From NCBI RefSeq assembly GCF_030209745.1, contig NZ_JARVRJ010000012.1, forward strand, positions 1 to 64,000: 64,000 bases of DNA. Reading direction: 5' to 3'. A program made the position numbers and the translations under genes. A model generated the notes under the pieces. The model saw only the letters and a program-made list of their open reading frames with translations, was not told the origin of the DNA and ran no database searches. How positions within the stretch are numbered: the first letter of the stretch is position 1; each line of letters opens with the position of its first letter. Positions 18,131-26,445 of the stretch are shown piece by piece. The stretch comes from Arthrobacter sp. fls2-241-R2A-200 (GTDB lineage: Bacteria > Actinomycetota > Actinomycetes > Actinomycetales > Micrococcaceae).

Positions 18131-18981
18131 CGAAGACCTCCGTACTGGGGATCGTCCGGATCAAGTGGCGTGGTAGCACCCTCGTAACCGCCGGTGGTTC
18201 CGGCGTCGTATCCGGTGGTGGTGGCCGAACCGTATCCGGCAGTGGTGGTGGCCGGGCCGGGCAGGTCCACGGCCGGAGGAGTCACGGCTCCGCCTGCTGC
18301 CGGGTAGTAGACGGCGCGGGGAGTCTCTGCGGTCACATCTGCCGTGCCGCTTGCAGACCCTCCACCCATCGGTGAGTTGTCAGCCATGCCCCTGCCGAGT
18401 CGGCCGGCAAGGATGCCTGCGCCTGCAGCGATCATGAGGAACGCGCCGGGCTTGCGGCGTGCGAATCCCTTGAGTTCTTCCACCAATGAACCCGGGTCCC
18501 GGCCTTCAAGCCACTGGGCAACGGAGGAGGAACGCTGGGCCGCCTGCTGGACGAGGTCCGTGGCAACGCCACCGTTCTCGCTGGAATTGGCCATGTTCTT
18601 CAGTTCATCGGAGATGGACCGAAGACCCTCAGCAACACGCTGCTGCTGGGCCTGGGCTTGGTCGGCCAGTTCACCCTTGGTCTGCGTCAGCAGCTGACGG
18701 GCGTTTACCTTGACCTCGTGGGCCACGTTGCCGGCTTCCGACTTTGCGGTGCCGACAACTCCGCTCGCGGCGTCGCCCACGGCCCCAGCCACTCCTGCGG
18801 CTTCTTGCTTGGCAGCGTCGACGGTACCGGAACTTGCAGAACCGGTATCGGCGGTTCCAGCAGTCTCAAATTCGACGTCCGGCGAGTCCAGGTAGCTTCC
18901 GGTGAAAGGCTCGGTGCCTGCATGGGCACCGGTTGATGGCGCCGCGAAGCTTCCGTCCTGCGGCGATTGGCTCTCAGTCAT
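18127..18981 (-). CDS. Unassigned 284-aa protein, first gene of the DUF3618 operon
   Basis: 284 aa. The N-terminal 70 residues are disordered. Residues 55-165 form long helices rich in Ala, Gln and Glu (AKQEAAGVAGAVGDAASG, QTKGELADQAQAQQQRVAEG), like late-embryogenesis or nutrient-deprivation proteins. A short hydrophobic helix (about 180-198) follows FARRKPGAFL. The tail is a Gly/Thr/Tyr-rich low-complexity stretch. I do not recognise a function; membrane attachment with a long helical domain is what can be seen. Its promoter region is shared with the divergent FUSC gene. Confidence 0.6.
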   Translation of the reverse strand: MTESQSPQDGSFAAPSTGAHAGTEPFTGSYLDSPDVEFETAGTADTGSASSGTVDAAKQEAAGVAGAVGDAASGVVGTAKSEAGNVAHEVKVNARQLLTQTKGELADQAQAQQQRVAEGLRSISDELKNMANSSENGGVATDLVQQAAQRSSSVAQWLEGRDPGSLVEELKGFARRKPGAFLMIAAGAGILAGRLGRGMADNSPMGGGSASGTADVTAETPRAVYYPAAGGAVTPPAVDLPGPATTTAGYGSATTTGYDAGTTGGYEGATTPLDPDDPQYGGLR

Positions 18982-19025
18982 TGTCGCTCTCTTTCCACAG
19001 TTGGCAGGCTGCGGACAGCAGCCGG

Positions 19026-19047
19026 GATAGTAAGGATCGTTACTATC
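19026..19047. promoter_or_regulatory. 22-bp palindrome in the divergent promoter region
   Basis: GATAGTAA-N6-TTACTATC has perfect 8-bp arms. It lies 45 bases upstream of the 284-aa gene and about 140 upstream of the FUSC gene start. The length and symmetry fit an operator for a dimeric repressor or activator; the regulator is not in the window. Confidence 0.6.
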
Positions 19048-19186
19048 AATGGGTGTGTACCCGGTTGTCGCAGTTCTAATCGCACCAAATTCCTCACTGT
19101 TTAAATCGAGCTATTGGCGGATGGCGTCCGCCACGCATCGCTGCTCCGGCTCGACACTGTGGCCCATACCTGCGAACGTTGAATTG

Positions 19187-20269
19187 ATGAGCCTCTTGCC
19201 CGCCAGGCGTCGGCTGATCCCCGCGCTTCGAAAAAGCATCACCCGCCACCGGCTACTCTTCGCAGTCAAGACGGCACTCGCTGCCGGCTTGGCGTGGTGG
19301 CTTGCGCCCTTCATGCCAGGACCCGCGGCTGCCTACCCCTATTACGCGCCATTAGGCGCGCTGGTCAGCATGCACCACACGGTGGCAGATTCTGCCCGGC
19401 ATGGGCTGCAGAGCCTTCTTGGGCTGAGCCTTGGCATCGGCATGGCCTTCCTGGTCACCTCACTCACGGGACCCTCGACCTTTTCGGTGGCCTTGGTGGT
19501 GGGACTGGGGGTTCTTATCGGCGGCCTGCCCCGGTTGGGATCGGCTTCCGATTGGATTCCCATGGCGGCGCTTTTCGTGCTGGTTTTGGGTGGTTCCAAC
19601 GCTGAAGGCTTCTCCTACGCCTACGTCCTCCAGATGGCGATGGGGGTCGCTTGCGGCTTCGCGGTGAACTGGCTGCTATTTCCTCCGCTGCATTTGGACG
19701 CCATCGACCCCGCCATCGCCGGCCACAAAGCTGCCCTGTCGCGGCAGCTCAAGGACATGGCCCGGGCCATGGAAGAATCGTGGCCACCCAACCATGAAGC
19801 CTGGGCCAGCCGCAGCGACGAACTTTCACGTACAGCCGCCGCCGTGCGGACTGCGGTGCACCAAGCTGAGTTAAGCACCAAAGCGAACCCCAGATCCCGA
19901 CGTCGGGCAACACGCCTTCCCGGCGACCTGGCAGGCCTGCAGACGTTGGAACGGCTCACCTTCCACGTCCAGGACACTACCGACGTCTTGGCCAGCGCCA
20001 TTTGGGAAAAGGATGCCGGCACCGCCATTCCGAACGCTGTGCTGGCCCATCTTTCCCAAGCCTTGGAGGCGGCGGCTGCCGTCATCGACCACTGGCGCGA
20101 AGGTGACCCCGGCCAACTTGAGGATCGGTTGGCGGAGGCAAAGGAAAGCATCGCGGCATTGAACGACGCCGTTGCTGACGCCGCCGCCGGACAAGCACCG
20201 GTGGTTGCCGCGGCGTCCGTAGCCATGAGCCTCCGCCGGATCCTCACCGTGGTCCTCTCGTCTGAGTGA
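19187..20269 (+). CDS. FUSC/ArAE-type membrane protein
   Basis: 360 aa from ATG 19187 (MSLLPARRRLIPALRK). It has five or six hydrophobic helices in the first 170 residues, with PYYAPLGALVSMHHTVADSA and SLGIGMAF typical of the fusaric acid resistance/aromatic acid exporter family, and then a cytosolic helical domain. It may be an exporter of weak aromatic acids or have a structural envelope role; the substrate is unknown. The open frame starts earlier (19049), but the added part is not family-like. The stop lies 15 bases from the stop of the converging epimerase gene. Confidence 0.75.
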   Translation: MSLLPARRRLIPALRKSITRHRLLFAVKTALAAGLAWWLAPFMPGPAAAYPYYAPLGALVSMHHTVADSARHGLQSLLGLSLGIGMAFLVTSLTGPSTFSVALVVGLGVLIGGLPRLGSASDWIPMAALFVLVLGGSNAEGFSYAYVLQMAMGVACGFAVNWLLFPPLHLDAIDPAIAGHKAALSRQLKDMARAMEESWPPNHEAWASRSDELSRTAAAVRTAVHQAELSTKANPRSRRRATRLPGDLAGLQTLERLTFHVQDTTDVLASAIWEKDAGTAIPNAVLAHLSQALEAAAAVIDHWREGDPGQLEDRLAEAKESIAALNDAVADAAAGQAPVVAAASVAMSLRRILTVVLSSE

Positions 20270-20272
20270 ACC

Positions 20273-20297
20273 AGCGGGGTTGGCCTAGCGGGGTTGG
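20273..20297. repeat. Direct repeat between two converging stops
   Basis: AGCGGGGTTGG occurs at 20273-20283 and again at 20287-20297 (period 14). The second copy covers the last codons of the epimerase gene, whose stop is at 20285-20287. Confidence 0.85.
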
Positions 20298-21319
20298 AGC
20301 GGAGGCGAGGCCTGCCTGCCCTTCCCTGCGCCCAGCCCATCCATCATCTCGGCAAAGGACTCCAGTGATGAATGCCTTGGCGACCAGCCCAAGACACTGT
20401 TGGCCCGTGAGGTGTCCATAACCGGCGCGTTCGCTGCCATGTCCACCCAGCCGGCGTCTGTCGCTTGGGCATGCAGCCGCCAACTGACGTGGACGACGCC
20501 GCGAAGCAGCGAAAGCGGTAAACGCACCACCCGTCCTGCCCCGAGGAGCCAACCCAACGCGTTGGGATCAATGACCGGCTCCGCCGCGATATTGAACGCA
20601 CCTCCGGCACGTCGATCGAGTACGCGCCAGTAGGCATCGGCGACGTCCGCCGCGTGCACCGCTTGGAACACCAGCTCCTTGGGCACCGGCAGCAACGGGA
20701 GCCAGGGCTTGCGCGGAAAGAACCGCGGCAAGTGCCGGCCCAGGAAGTAGCGGCCAACCTCGCTGCCGGCTCCTGCGCTGAATGTCAGGGCGGGCCTGAG
20801 GCGGGACACCACAACGTCCGGATTGTCCTCGGCGAAGGTGTCCAAGAGCTTCTCCTGCGCAGCCTTATCCGCGCTGTAATGTGATCCCGGGATGCCTGCT
20901 GCGGGCCAGTCCTCACTGGTCCGCTGGTCTTTGGGAGCCGGCGAATATGCGCCCACGGAGGACGCGCAAACCACGTGCCCTACTCCGGCCCTCCGGGCTG
21001 CAGCCAGCACGTGTGCCGTCCCGGCTACGTTGGTTTGACGGAGTGCCTGGCGGTCATGGTTCGGCTGGATGAGCCAGGCAAGGTGCACCACGGCGTCGGC
21101 GTTGGCCATAGCCGAGGCCAACGCGGGTTGATCCTCGCGCGATCCGACATCCAGCGTCCGCCAGTCGACGTCGTTGTACGGTTCCGAGTCCTGGTCGGGG
21201 TGGCGCCGGACCACTCCAACGAGGTCCAGATCCGCGCCTTCCTCGGTGCGGGCCCGATGCAGCCGCTTCAACAACTCTGTCCCCACATGTCCGGTGGCAC
21301 CGGTGATGACAATACGCAT
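20285..21319 (-). CDS. NAD-dependent epimerase/dehydratase-like extended SDR
   Basis: 344 aa from ATG 21319, preceded by AGGACG. The NAD-binding GATGHVG is at 7-13, and the catalytic YSADK is near 154-158. Extended SDRs of this type act on nucleotide sugars. Standing directly after the HldE-like gene (12-base gap), it is a candidate for the ADP-heptose 6-epimerase or another sugar-modifying step, but it is not a clear HldD and could have another substrate. Confidence 0.7.
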   Translation of the reverse strand: MRIVITGATGHVGTELLKRLHRARTEEGADLDLVGVVRRHPDQDSEPYNDVDWRTLDVGSREDQPALASAMANADAVVHLAWLIQPNHDRQALRQTNVAGTAHVLAAARRAGVGHVVCASSVGAYSPAPKDQRTSEDWPAAGIPGSHYSADKAAQEKLLDTFAEDNPDVVVSRLRPALTFSAGAGSEVGRYFLGRHLPRFFPRKPWLPLLPVPKELVFQAVHAADVADAYWRVLDRRAGGAFNIAAEPVIDPNALGWLLGAGRVVRLPLSLLRGVVHVSWRLHAQATDAGWVDMAANAPVMDTSRANSVLGWSPRHSSLESFAEMMDGLGAGKGRQASPPLQPR

Positions 21320-21330
21320 GGCGTCCTTCC

Positions 21331-22950
21331 TCAATTGCGCGGGCTGTCTCCGCCGTCTCCGGTAGAGCGGATACGTTCAAGCACCGCTGTGGTGGAGTGC
21401 TCGGGCACGTAATCCAGGATGCTCACGGTGCCGCCATAACTTTCCACGGCAGCGGACTCGGCAAGCATCTCGGGCGTGTAGTCGCCGCCCTTGGCGTAGA
21501 CATCGGGTCGAAGCAACTCGATCAGCGGTATGGGCGTGGGCGTGTCAAAGACGGTGACGTGGTCCACGCAACTCAGGGCGGCAATCACTGCGGCGCGATC
21601 GGCCTCGTGGTTGACCGGACGGTCCGGGCCTTTGAGTTGCCGGACCGATGAATCACTGTTCAAGGCAACCACCAGGACGTCACCCAACTGCTTGGCCTGG
21701 TTGAGGTACCGGGTGTGTCCGCGGTGCAGCACATCGAAGCAGCCGTTGGTCAGCACAATGCGTTTGCCCTGGCGGCGGTGCTCGTCCACCTGCTGCGCCA
21801 ACTCGGCGGCAGACAACGCCGTGTCCGCGAATCCGCTGAGGTGGCGTGTCAGTTCATCGGTGGTGCAGACCGAGGTACCGGGCCGGTGGACCACCACATC
21901 CGCGGCCGCCTGGGCGAAGTCCACGCTGGTGGTCAGCGGCAGGCCGGCGGCCCGCGCCAATGTCAGCGCCGCCACGAACGTATCTCCCGCACCTGATGCC
22001 TGCTTCTCCGCCTGCGGCCGGGCCCATGTCCTGTGCACGGGCGTCCTGTGGACGGGCGTCCAGTCGACGGGCGTCCCGGCTGTTCCTTGCCCGGTTGTTC
22101 CTCGCCCGGTTGTTCCGTGGCTCGGGCCGGTAGGCGTGCGCATCGTCAGCGTCCCCTCACGGTCCAGGGTAACGACGACGGCGTCCGCACCAGAGGCTCG
22201 AAGGAGTTGGTCCGTGTGGGCTTCAATGAAGGGGCACCGGGCTGCACCGCCTGGCAGTTCGACGCCGAGCAGCCGGGACGCTTCCTGGGCGTTGGGTGTG
22301 GCGATGTCCGGTTGCAACTCAGCCCACTGCCCAGGGTTGTGCGCGTCCACGACCACCAGCATGTTCCTCGAAGCAGACGAATCGGATCCGGTTTCCGGTC
22401 CAAGGTGTTCAAGAAGCGCGTCCCGCACCGGCCCGTCCAAAGCACCGGCTCCGTAGTCGCACAGCACCACCGCAGTGGCTCCATCAACGGCTTCCGGAAT
22501 GAAGGCCGCCAACACCTCAAGACCGTCGCCGGGAAGCCCGTTGGCAGCATCATCAAGGCGCAACATCACTTGGCCGCCGCTGCTGACCCGGAATTTGGTG
22601 GTGGTTGTCATGTCCGGATGGGAGACCACGTGGGAGACGTCGATGCCCGCCGCTTCAAGCCTTTCTAGCAGCTGCAGGCCCGCAGAATCCTCACCGACGA
22701 GCGACACGAACCTGACATCGGCTCCCATCGCCGCGAGGTTCATGGCCGTGTTGGCCGCACCGCCGGGCGCGAAGTCACGGCGTTGGACCTGCACCACGGG
22801 AGCCGGGGCTTCCCGGCAGAACCGTTCGATGGTCCCGTCCCACCACCCGTCAAGGATGGAGTCACCGATCACCGTGACGATGGGCCGTTCCTCGGCCAAG
22901 CGACCTGGCAACCAGTCGGCCAAGCCTTCTTGATTGGAGAGGCGTGCCAT
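21331..22950 (-). CDS. hldE: HldE-like heptose-phosphate kinase/nucleotidyltransferase, copy 1
   Basis: 539 aa from ATG 22950. An N-terminal PfkB sugar-kinase domain (about 25-370) shows GGAANTAMNLAAMG, a CDYGAGAL strand and the catalytic SGAGDTF. A C-terminal cytidylyltransferase-like domain (about 395-525) shows TNGCFDVLHRGHTRYL with the HxGH site and KGGDYTPE. In Gram-negative bacteria HldE phosphorylates heptose-7-phosphate at C1 and then adds AMP. The kinase part is interrupted before GAGD by a low-complexity insert (GTTGRGTTGQGTAG, then TPVDWTPVHRTPVHRT) made of 15-bp DNA repeats. It diverges from the GT9 gene at 23074. Confidence 0.85.
   Translation of the reverse strand: MARLSNQEGLADWLPGRLAEERPIVTVIGDSILDGWWDGTIERFCREAPAPVVQVQRRDFAPGGAANTAMNLAAMGADVRFVSLVGEDSAGLQLLERLEAAGIDVSHVVSHPDMTTTTKFRVSSGGQVMLRLDDAANGLPGDGLEVLAAFIPEAVDGATAVVLCDYGAGALDGPVRDALLEHLGPETGSDSSASRNMLVVVDAHNPGQWAELQPDIATPNAQEASRLLGVELPGGAARCPFIEAHTDQLLRASGADAVVVTLDREGTLTMRTPTGPSHGTTGRGTTGQGTAGTPVDWTPVHRTPVHRTWARPQAEKQASGAGDTFVAALTLARAAGLPLTTSVDFAQAAADVVVHRPGTSVCTTDELTRHLSGFADTALSAAELAQQVDEHRRQGKRIVLTNGCFDVLHRGHTRYLNQAKQLGDVLVVALNSDSSVRQLKGPDRPVNHEADRAAVIAALSCVDHVTVFDTPTPIPLIELLRPDVYAKGGDYTPEMLAESAAVESYGGTVSILDYVPEHSTTAVLERIRSTGDGGDSPRN
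22030..22119. repeat. Two adjacent 3 x 15-bp arrays inside HldE-like copy 1
   Basis: Three copies close to CCTGTGCACGGGCGT (22030-22044, 22045-22059, 22060-22074) are followed without a gap by three copies close to CCCGGTTGTTCCTCG (22075-22089, 22090-22104, 22105-22119). They are in frame and code for TPVHR-like and GTTGR-like pentapeptides. Confidence 0.95.
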
Positions 22951-23073
22951 GGGGTACCTTCCGTTTGGCGGCATGTTCCTGTTCCCGTCAGGTACCCAAC
23001 GGCACGCGCTTCACACGCCGGGCCGGGGACTTTCCGCCGTCCGCGCCACCACCGACAGCGAAAAGGAGCACCT

Positions 23074-24285
23074 ATGGGCAACGGGCAGGAAAAGCAGGCC
23101 TTGGGCATCGGTCCTGTCTTGGAAAAGTTCGCCGATGTGAAACGGATTGCCGTGCTGCGCGGTGGTGGCCTAGGGGATCTCATCTTCACCTATCCAGCGC
23201 TGTACGCCTTAAGGGATGCCTACCCGGACGCCACCGTGACGCTCCTCGGCACACCCATCCACGCGGCTGTGGTGGCCGCGACGGAGGGTCCCGTTGACGA
23301 CGTCGAACTGTTGCCAGCGGCGCGCGGCGTCCACGACGGCCCCCGGAACGGTGAACGGTTCGACGACGACGCCGAGGATCTCGCCGCGCTGGCGGCGTTC
23401 TTCGCGGCCATGCGCGTCAGGGAGTTCGACATAGCCCTCCAAATGCACGGCGGCGGCCGTTTCTCCAACCCGTTCCTGCGGCAGATCGGTGCGCGGCACA
23501 CCGTGGGCACGCGGACCCCCGATGCGGAGCGGCTGGAGCGGAACCTGGATTACATCTATTACCAGAACGAGCCGGACCGCTGGCTGGAAGTGGCGGGCCT
23601 GGCCGGAGCACCCGCGATGATTGCACCGCCCCTGCGCGCCCGGAAGGAACATAGGGAGTCCATAGCGGGCTTGCGTGATCACCGGTACGGCTCCTTGGTG
23701 GTGGTCCATCCGGGCGCCACCGATCCGCGGAGGCGCTGGCCGGCGTCGTACTTTGCGGACGCCGCGGCGGGCGTCGCCCGGGCAGGTGCCCAGGTACTCA
23801 TCGTGGGCGACCACTCCGAGAAGGCACTGGCCCAGGAGGTTGCCGAGGTGGCCGCACGGCAGTTGGTCGGGGAAAGCGCCGTCGCCCCGGTTGCCGTTCG
23901 TTCGGTTGCCGTTCGTTCGCCTGCCGTTCGCTCGGTCGCAGGTGAACTGGAAATCGGCGAGCTGGCCGCACTCTTGGAATCGGCCACGGTGATGCTGGCC
24001 AGTGACAGCGGCCCCCGGCACTTGGCCCAGGCCCTCGGCACGCCAACGGTGGGGATCTACTGGGTGGGCAACGCGTTCAACGCGGCGCCTCGGGGGCGGG
24101 CCCTGCACCGCGTCCACATGTCCTGGGTCACCAGGTGCCCTCGCTGCGGCGCCGACGTCACCCAGGTGGGTTGGACGGCTCCGCACTGCGGCCACGACGA
24201 GACCCTCATTGAGGGCATCGCCGTGGCCGACGTTGTTCAGGACGTGCTGGACCTTACGGCCACGAGCCTTCTTCTGCGGGGGTGA
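23074..24285 (+). CDS. GT9 heptosyltransferase-like protein A
   Basis: 403 aa from ATG 23074 with AAAGGAG upstream. A family 9 glycosyltransferase with two Rossmann halves: RIAVLRGGGLGDLIFTYPAL (about 23-42) in the first, VVHPGATDPRRRWP and DSGPRHLAQALGTPTVGIYW in the donor-binding second. The C-terminus has a Cys pair CPRCGADV and a later His-Cys. Between the halves lies an insert VAVRS-VAVRS-PAVRS coded by a 15-bp array. It points away from the HldE-like gene, and its last 32 bases overlap the end of the converging SDR. It probably adds heptose or a related sugar to a surface glycan. Confidence 0.82.
   Translation: MGNGQEKQALGIGPVLEKFADVKRIAVLRGGGLGDLIFTYPALYALRDAYPDATVTLLGTPIHAAVVAATEGPVDDVELLPAARGVHDGPRNGERFDDDAEDLAALAAFFAAMRVREFDIALQMHGGGRFSNPFLRQIGARHTVGTRTPDAERLERNLDYIYYQNEPDRWLEVAGLAGAPAMIAPPLRARKEHRESIAGLRDHRYGSLVVVHPGATDPRRRWPASYFADAAAGVARAGAQVLIVGDHSEKALAQEVAEVAARQLVGESAVAPVAVRSVAVRSPAVRSVAGELEIGELAALLESATVMLASDSGPRHLAQALGTPTVGIYWVGNAFNAAPRGRALHRVHMSWVTRCPRCGADVTQVGWTAPHCGHDETLIEGIAVADVVQDVLDLTATSLLLRG
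23890..23934. repeat. 3 x 15-bp array inside GT9 gene A
   Basis: GTTGCCGTTCGTTCG twice exactly (23890-23904, 23905-23919) and a third copy with three changes (23920-23934). It is in frame and codes for repeated VAVRS/PAVRS. Confidence 0.97.
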
Positions 24286-24949
24286 TCAGGAGTTCGCGGA
24301 CCTCACTGCCGAAGGGCTGTGAGAGGGCGAACAGCACAGCCTGCGCAACGTTGGCGGGGTCGTTGAGCTTTGAATCGTCCTGCGGTTTGTACTGCTCATC
24401 GCGGTCGTCGAAGAAGTGCGTCTTCATGCCGCCGGGGATGATCGTGGTGACGCCGATGACTCCCCCGGTCTCCGCCGCGAGCGCACGGCTGAAGCCTATG
24501 ACGCCAAACTTGGAGGCGCAGTAGGCCGTGGCATCGGGGAGGGCCCGCAAGCCCAGGGTCGATGCGATGGTGATGGCGCGGCCGCGAGAACCCTTCAGAT
24601 AAGGCAGGGCGGCCCGGACTGTGGAAACGGTGCCAAGGAGGTTCACTCCGATCACCTTTTCCCATTCCTCGGCCGGGACGTCGCCGAGCTTGCCGCAGCG
24701 ATCAATGCCCGCAGCGGTCACAACGCCATCCAAGCCGCCCAAGCTGTCTGCGGCCTCTTTCACTGCAGCTTCCACCGCTTCGCGGTTGGATACGTCAACT
24801 TCGAGTGCCTTTGCGCCCGAGACGTTGCTGATGTCGCGGTCGAAGACGAACGGCGTGCCGCCGGCGTCGCGGATTGCCTCAACAATGGCAGCTCCAAGAC
24901 CAGACCCGCCTCCGGTCACAATGACGCGGCCAGGTGTTTGCGTGTTCAT
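24254..24949 (-). CDS. Classical short-chain dehydrogenase/reductase
   Basis: 231 aa. NAD(P)-binding TGGGSGLG at 12-19, active-site Ser in TIASTLGL, and YCASK near 142-146 define a classical SDR. It is the last gene of the GmhB-to-HldE run (53-base gap after HldE copy 2) and could reduce or oxidise a sugar intermediate, though the substrate is open. Its 3-prime end overlaps that of the converging GT9 gene by 32 bp. Confidence 0.8.
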   Translation of the reverse strand: MNTQTPGRVIVTGGGSGLGAAIVEAIRDAGGTPFVFDRDISNVSGAKALEVDVSNREAVEAAVKEAADSLGGLDGVVTAAGIDRCGKLGDVPAEEWEKVIGVNLLGTVSTVRAALPYLKGSRGRAITIASTLGLRALPDATAYCASKFGVIGFSRALAAETGGVIGVTTIIPGGMKTHFFDDRDEQYKPQDDSKLNDPANVAQAVLFALSQPFGSEVRELLITPAEEGSWP

Positions 24950-24962
24950 GCGGTTCCTTTCG

Positions 24963-24994
24963 TTGGGTCGAACAAGGCGTTCCTTGGGTCGAAC
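24963..24994. repeat. Direct repeat before the SDR start
   Basis: TTGGGTCGAAC occurs at 24963-24973 and 24984-24994 (period 21), with GTTCCTT also repeated before each copy. It fills the gap between HldE copy 2 and the SDR. Confidence 0.85.
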
Positions 24995-25002
24995 GTAGGG
25001 AA

Positions 25003-26445
25003 TCAGCTGACTTTGGCCAGTGCTGCAGCCAAGCCGCTGGTGGAGCGGGCCGGATGGAAAGGCACGGTGACGCAGCGCCCTCCCCAGCCCGCAACAAGCC
25101 GGGCTTCCGGCAGTTCATCAGGGACATAGTCGCCGCCCTTGACCCAAATATCGGGCCGGATGTCCGTTAGGCACGCCTCGGGGGTGTCCTCCTCGAAAAC
25201 GACCACGGCATCGACGCATTCGAGCGCGAGCAACAACTCTGCCCTGTCTTCGACGCTCACGATGGGCCGGTGCATGCCTTTGAGCCGCCTGACAGAGTCG
25301 TCGGAATTCAGGCAAACAACCAGGCAGTCGCCCATGGCGCGTGCTGCTGCCAAGGTCCGGGCGTGGCCGGCATGCAGGAGATCGAAACAACCGCCGGTGG
25401 CCACCACCGTTCCGCCCTTGGCGCGGATGGACTCGGCGAGCCGGAGCCCGTCGGGGTTGCCTCCGCGGAGCAGCTCAAGGCCCTGATGTTCGACGACGGG
25501 ACCCGGCTTGGGTGCCTCTTCCACCGTTGCCGAGGCCAAAGCTGCCGATGCCAAAGCTGCAGAGCCCAAAGCTGCCGCTCCTCCCCGGGCCAGGAATCCG
25601 GATGCGTCTTCCACTGCCCGGGCTGCGGCCTCCGGGAGGGCCAGTCCAAGGCCCAAGTACACCGCCAGGCTTCCGGCCAGGCGGTCACCGGCACCGCAGG
25701 GATCGCTGACGTTGGTTTGGGGTGCGGTGATGGCGTGGGCCGACGGGTCTCCCACGGAGAGCAGCACCGCCCCGTCTTCGCCCCGGGTCACCAAGACAGC
25801 ATTGCTTTGCCACTTCCGCATCAAGTGGCGGCCGGCTTCCGTGGCGCCGGTGCAGGACGGATCCAGGCCGCCGGCCTTCGCAACGGCCAAGGCTTCGGAG
25901 AGATTCGGCGTGACCACCGCGACCCCCGGCACGGGTTCGGACCCTGCCGGGTGCGGATCCCAAACCACCGGCACCTTGCCGGACACTTGGGCCAGGGCAG
26001 CACGGATCTCCACGTTTGCCGTGATCCCACGGCCGTAATCGGCCACCACAATCGCCTCTGCCGAAGCAATCGCCGCCAGCATCACGGGCGTGCTGTCAGG
26101 GACCGCCGCCGGGGAGCATCCTTCATCGAACCGAACCATCGGATGCGTTCCGATCCGCACCCGCGTCTTAGTAGGCGTCGGGGCGAGTGGGGCTCCGGCG
26201 AGCACCTGCACGCCTTCAAGCGCCCGCTTGAGGTGGCTGGCGCCGTCGTCGTCCGATACCGCGGTGACCAGCGCGACGTCGTGGCCGTCCTGGGCGAGGA
26301 CGGTGGCTACCAAGCCCGCGCCGCCTGCACGACGCCGGACATCGGCGACGTCCACCACGGGCACCGGCGCGTCGGGGCTGAGCCGTGTGGCGGCACCGTT
26401 GATGTCGACGTCGAGCAGGAGGTCGCCAACCACTGTGATCCTCAT
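25003..26445 (-). CDS. hldE: HldE-like heptose-phosphate kinase/nucleotidyltransferase, copy 2
   Basis: 480 aa from ATG 26445, which overlaps the gmhA stop as ATGA; the longer open frame upstream lies inside gmhA. A PfkB kinase domain (about 1-310) carries GGAGLVATVLAQDG and the catalytic region DPCGAGDR (about 251-258). A nucleotidyltransferase domain (about 345-475) carries TGGCFDLLHAGHARTL and KGGDYVPDEL. The linker has repeated AALASAALASA coded by a 15-bp array. Placed directly after gmhA, this is the more likely pathway enzyme for ADP-heptose of the two copies. The Arg in place of Thr/Ser after GAGD differs from copy 1. Confidence 0.87.
   Translation of the reverse strand: MRITVVGDLLLDVDINGAATRLSPDAPVPVVDVADVRRRAGGAGLVATVLAQDGHDVALVTAVSDDDGASHLKRALEGVQVLAGAPLAPTPTKTRVRIGTHPMVRFDEGCSPAAVPDSTPVMLAAIASAEAIVVADYGRGITANVEIRAALAQVSGKVPVVWDPHPAGSEPVPGVAVVTPNLSEALAVAKAGGLDPSCTGATEAGRHLMRKWQSNAVLVTRGEDGAVLLSVGDPSAHAITAPQTNVSDPCGAGDRLAGSLAVYLGLGLALPEAAARAVEDASGFLARGGAAALGSAALASAALASATVEEAPKPGPVVEHQGLELLRGGNPDGLRLAESIRAKGGTVVATGGCFDLLHAGHARTLAAARAMGDCLVVCLNSDDSVRRLKGMHRPIVSVEDRAELLLALECVDAVVVFEEDTPEACLTDIRPDIWVKGGDYVPDELPEARLVAGWGGRCVTVPFHPARSTSGLAAALAKVS
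25529..25573. repeat. 3 x 15-bp array in the linker of HldE-like copy 2
   Basis: Units close to GCCGATGCCAAAGCT at 25529-25543, 25544-25558 and 25559-25573. In frame on the minus strand, they code for an Ala/Ser/Leu pentapeptide between the two enzyme domains. Confidence 0.95.

Noticed and set aside
18180..18260. Further tandem array in the 284-aa protein
   Set aside because: The Gly/Thr/Tyr-rich tail has only loose, irregular similarity between units, so I count it as low-complexity protein and not as a DNA tandem repeat.
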